A stretch of DNA of 36,933 nt from an uncultured Clostridia bacterium (GTDB lineage Bacteria; Bacillota; Clostridia; Christensenellales; Pumilibacteraceae): NCBI GenBank assembly GCA_947627075.1, contig CANQUR010000003.1, positions 1 through 36,933 on the forward strand, read 5' to 3'. Each line of letters starts with the position of its first letter. Within the stretch, counting starts at the first letter, position 1. The notes below the pieces were generated by a model. It did not search any database, was not told the DNA's origin, and saw only the letters and a program-made list of their open reading frames with translations. Positions 36,308 through 36,933 of the stretch are shown piece after piece. The position numbers were made by a program, and so were the translations under genes.

Positions 36308-36933
36308 ATGAAGATAGCGCATACAGCCGATTGGCATCTCGGCAAAAGACTTGAAAATAAAATAAGATTGAGCGAGCAACAGGACGCCATATTCGAACTT
36401 GCAGAGCTATGCGACCGAGAGCGAGTCGACATAGTGATAATCGCCGGTGATGTGTTCGATACAGCAGTTCCTTCGGCAGAAGCGGAAGAACTCTTTTACA
36501 AGGGCGCACTCATGCTTGCGAAGGGACGTCCGGTCGTCGTGCTTGCGGGCAATCACGATGACGCCGACCGACTTGCGGCTCCTTTTGCGGTGGCTAAATC
36601 GTCCGGCATATATCTTATAGGCGGCTTAAACAACACGCGTATTTCGACCGACGAGGTAAAGGGCGGCTTCGGCTGGCTCAAATTCGATTTGAGCGGAGAA
36701 AGATTGAATCTCGCGGCTTTACCGTTTCCGTCGCGCAGCCGAATGGAAAAGTTCATGCCGGGGCAATACGAGGACTACCCCAAATTCGCTTCGGCACTCA
36801 TAAGCAAATGCACCGAATGTTTCGGAGTAGGCGTAAACGTCTTTGCGTCTCACTTGTTTATGGACGGGTGCCTTACGAGCGATGAGCGACAAGGCAATGC
36901 GGTCTTGCTCACGAGGGATCTTTTGCCCAATGC
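36308..36933 (+). CDS. sbcD: Exonuclease SbcD (3' truncated by window)
   Basis: MKIAHTADWHLGKRLENKIRLSEQQDAIFELAELCDRERVDIVIIAGDVFDTAVPSAEAEELFY...VLAGNHDDADRLA; not in the ORF track because it runs off the end. Confidence 0.93.
   Translation, partial: MKIAHTADWHLGKRLENKIRLSEQQDAIFELAELCDRERVDIVIIAGDVFDTAVPSAEAEELFYKGALMLAKGRPVVVLAGNHDDADRLAAPFAVAKSSGIYLIGGLNNTRISTDEVKGGFGWLKFDLSGERLNLAALPFPSRSRMEKFMPGQYEDYPKFASALISKCTECFGVGVNVFASHLFMDGCLTSDERQGNAVLLTRDLLPN

Overview
This looks like a chromosomal segment from a low-to-moderate-GC Clostridia-like Firmicute. Taxonomy is inferred from gene content and style only.

Most of the window is housekeeping:
- A pyrimidine operon: carB 3' end, pyrK, pyrD, pyrF, pyrE, pyrB.
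- addB-addA and hppA.
- rpmH-rnpA-yidD-yidC-khpB, without dnaA or mnmE next to it.
- ung, galE, glnA, a DnaI/DnaD pair and the 5' part of sbcD.

The accessory material is concentrated at about 23.3-30.7 kb. It includes:
- A divergent XRE-repressor / patatin / zinc-ribbon membrane-protein cassette between two glycolipid-type glycosyltransferases. Its promoter carries two matching palindromes.
- A second XRE / zinc-ribbon pair whose promoter has the same layout but different repeats.
- A 34-codon stub resembling the start of a DUF4143 ATPase gene.
- Four 23-bp tandem repeats.
- A tandem tRNA-Ile array in which one copy looks intact and the others carry hairpin modules in the anticodon loop and T arm.

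Other points of note are a PyrB fused to a PyrI-type zinc ribbon without the allosteric domain, several promoters placed so that the mRNA should be leaderless, and a single-domain cytoplasmic SpaA/Cna-B-like protein. All functional calls come from reading the sequence; no database search was run.
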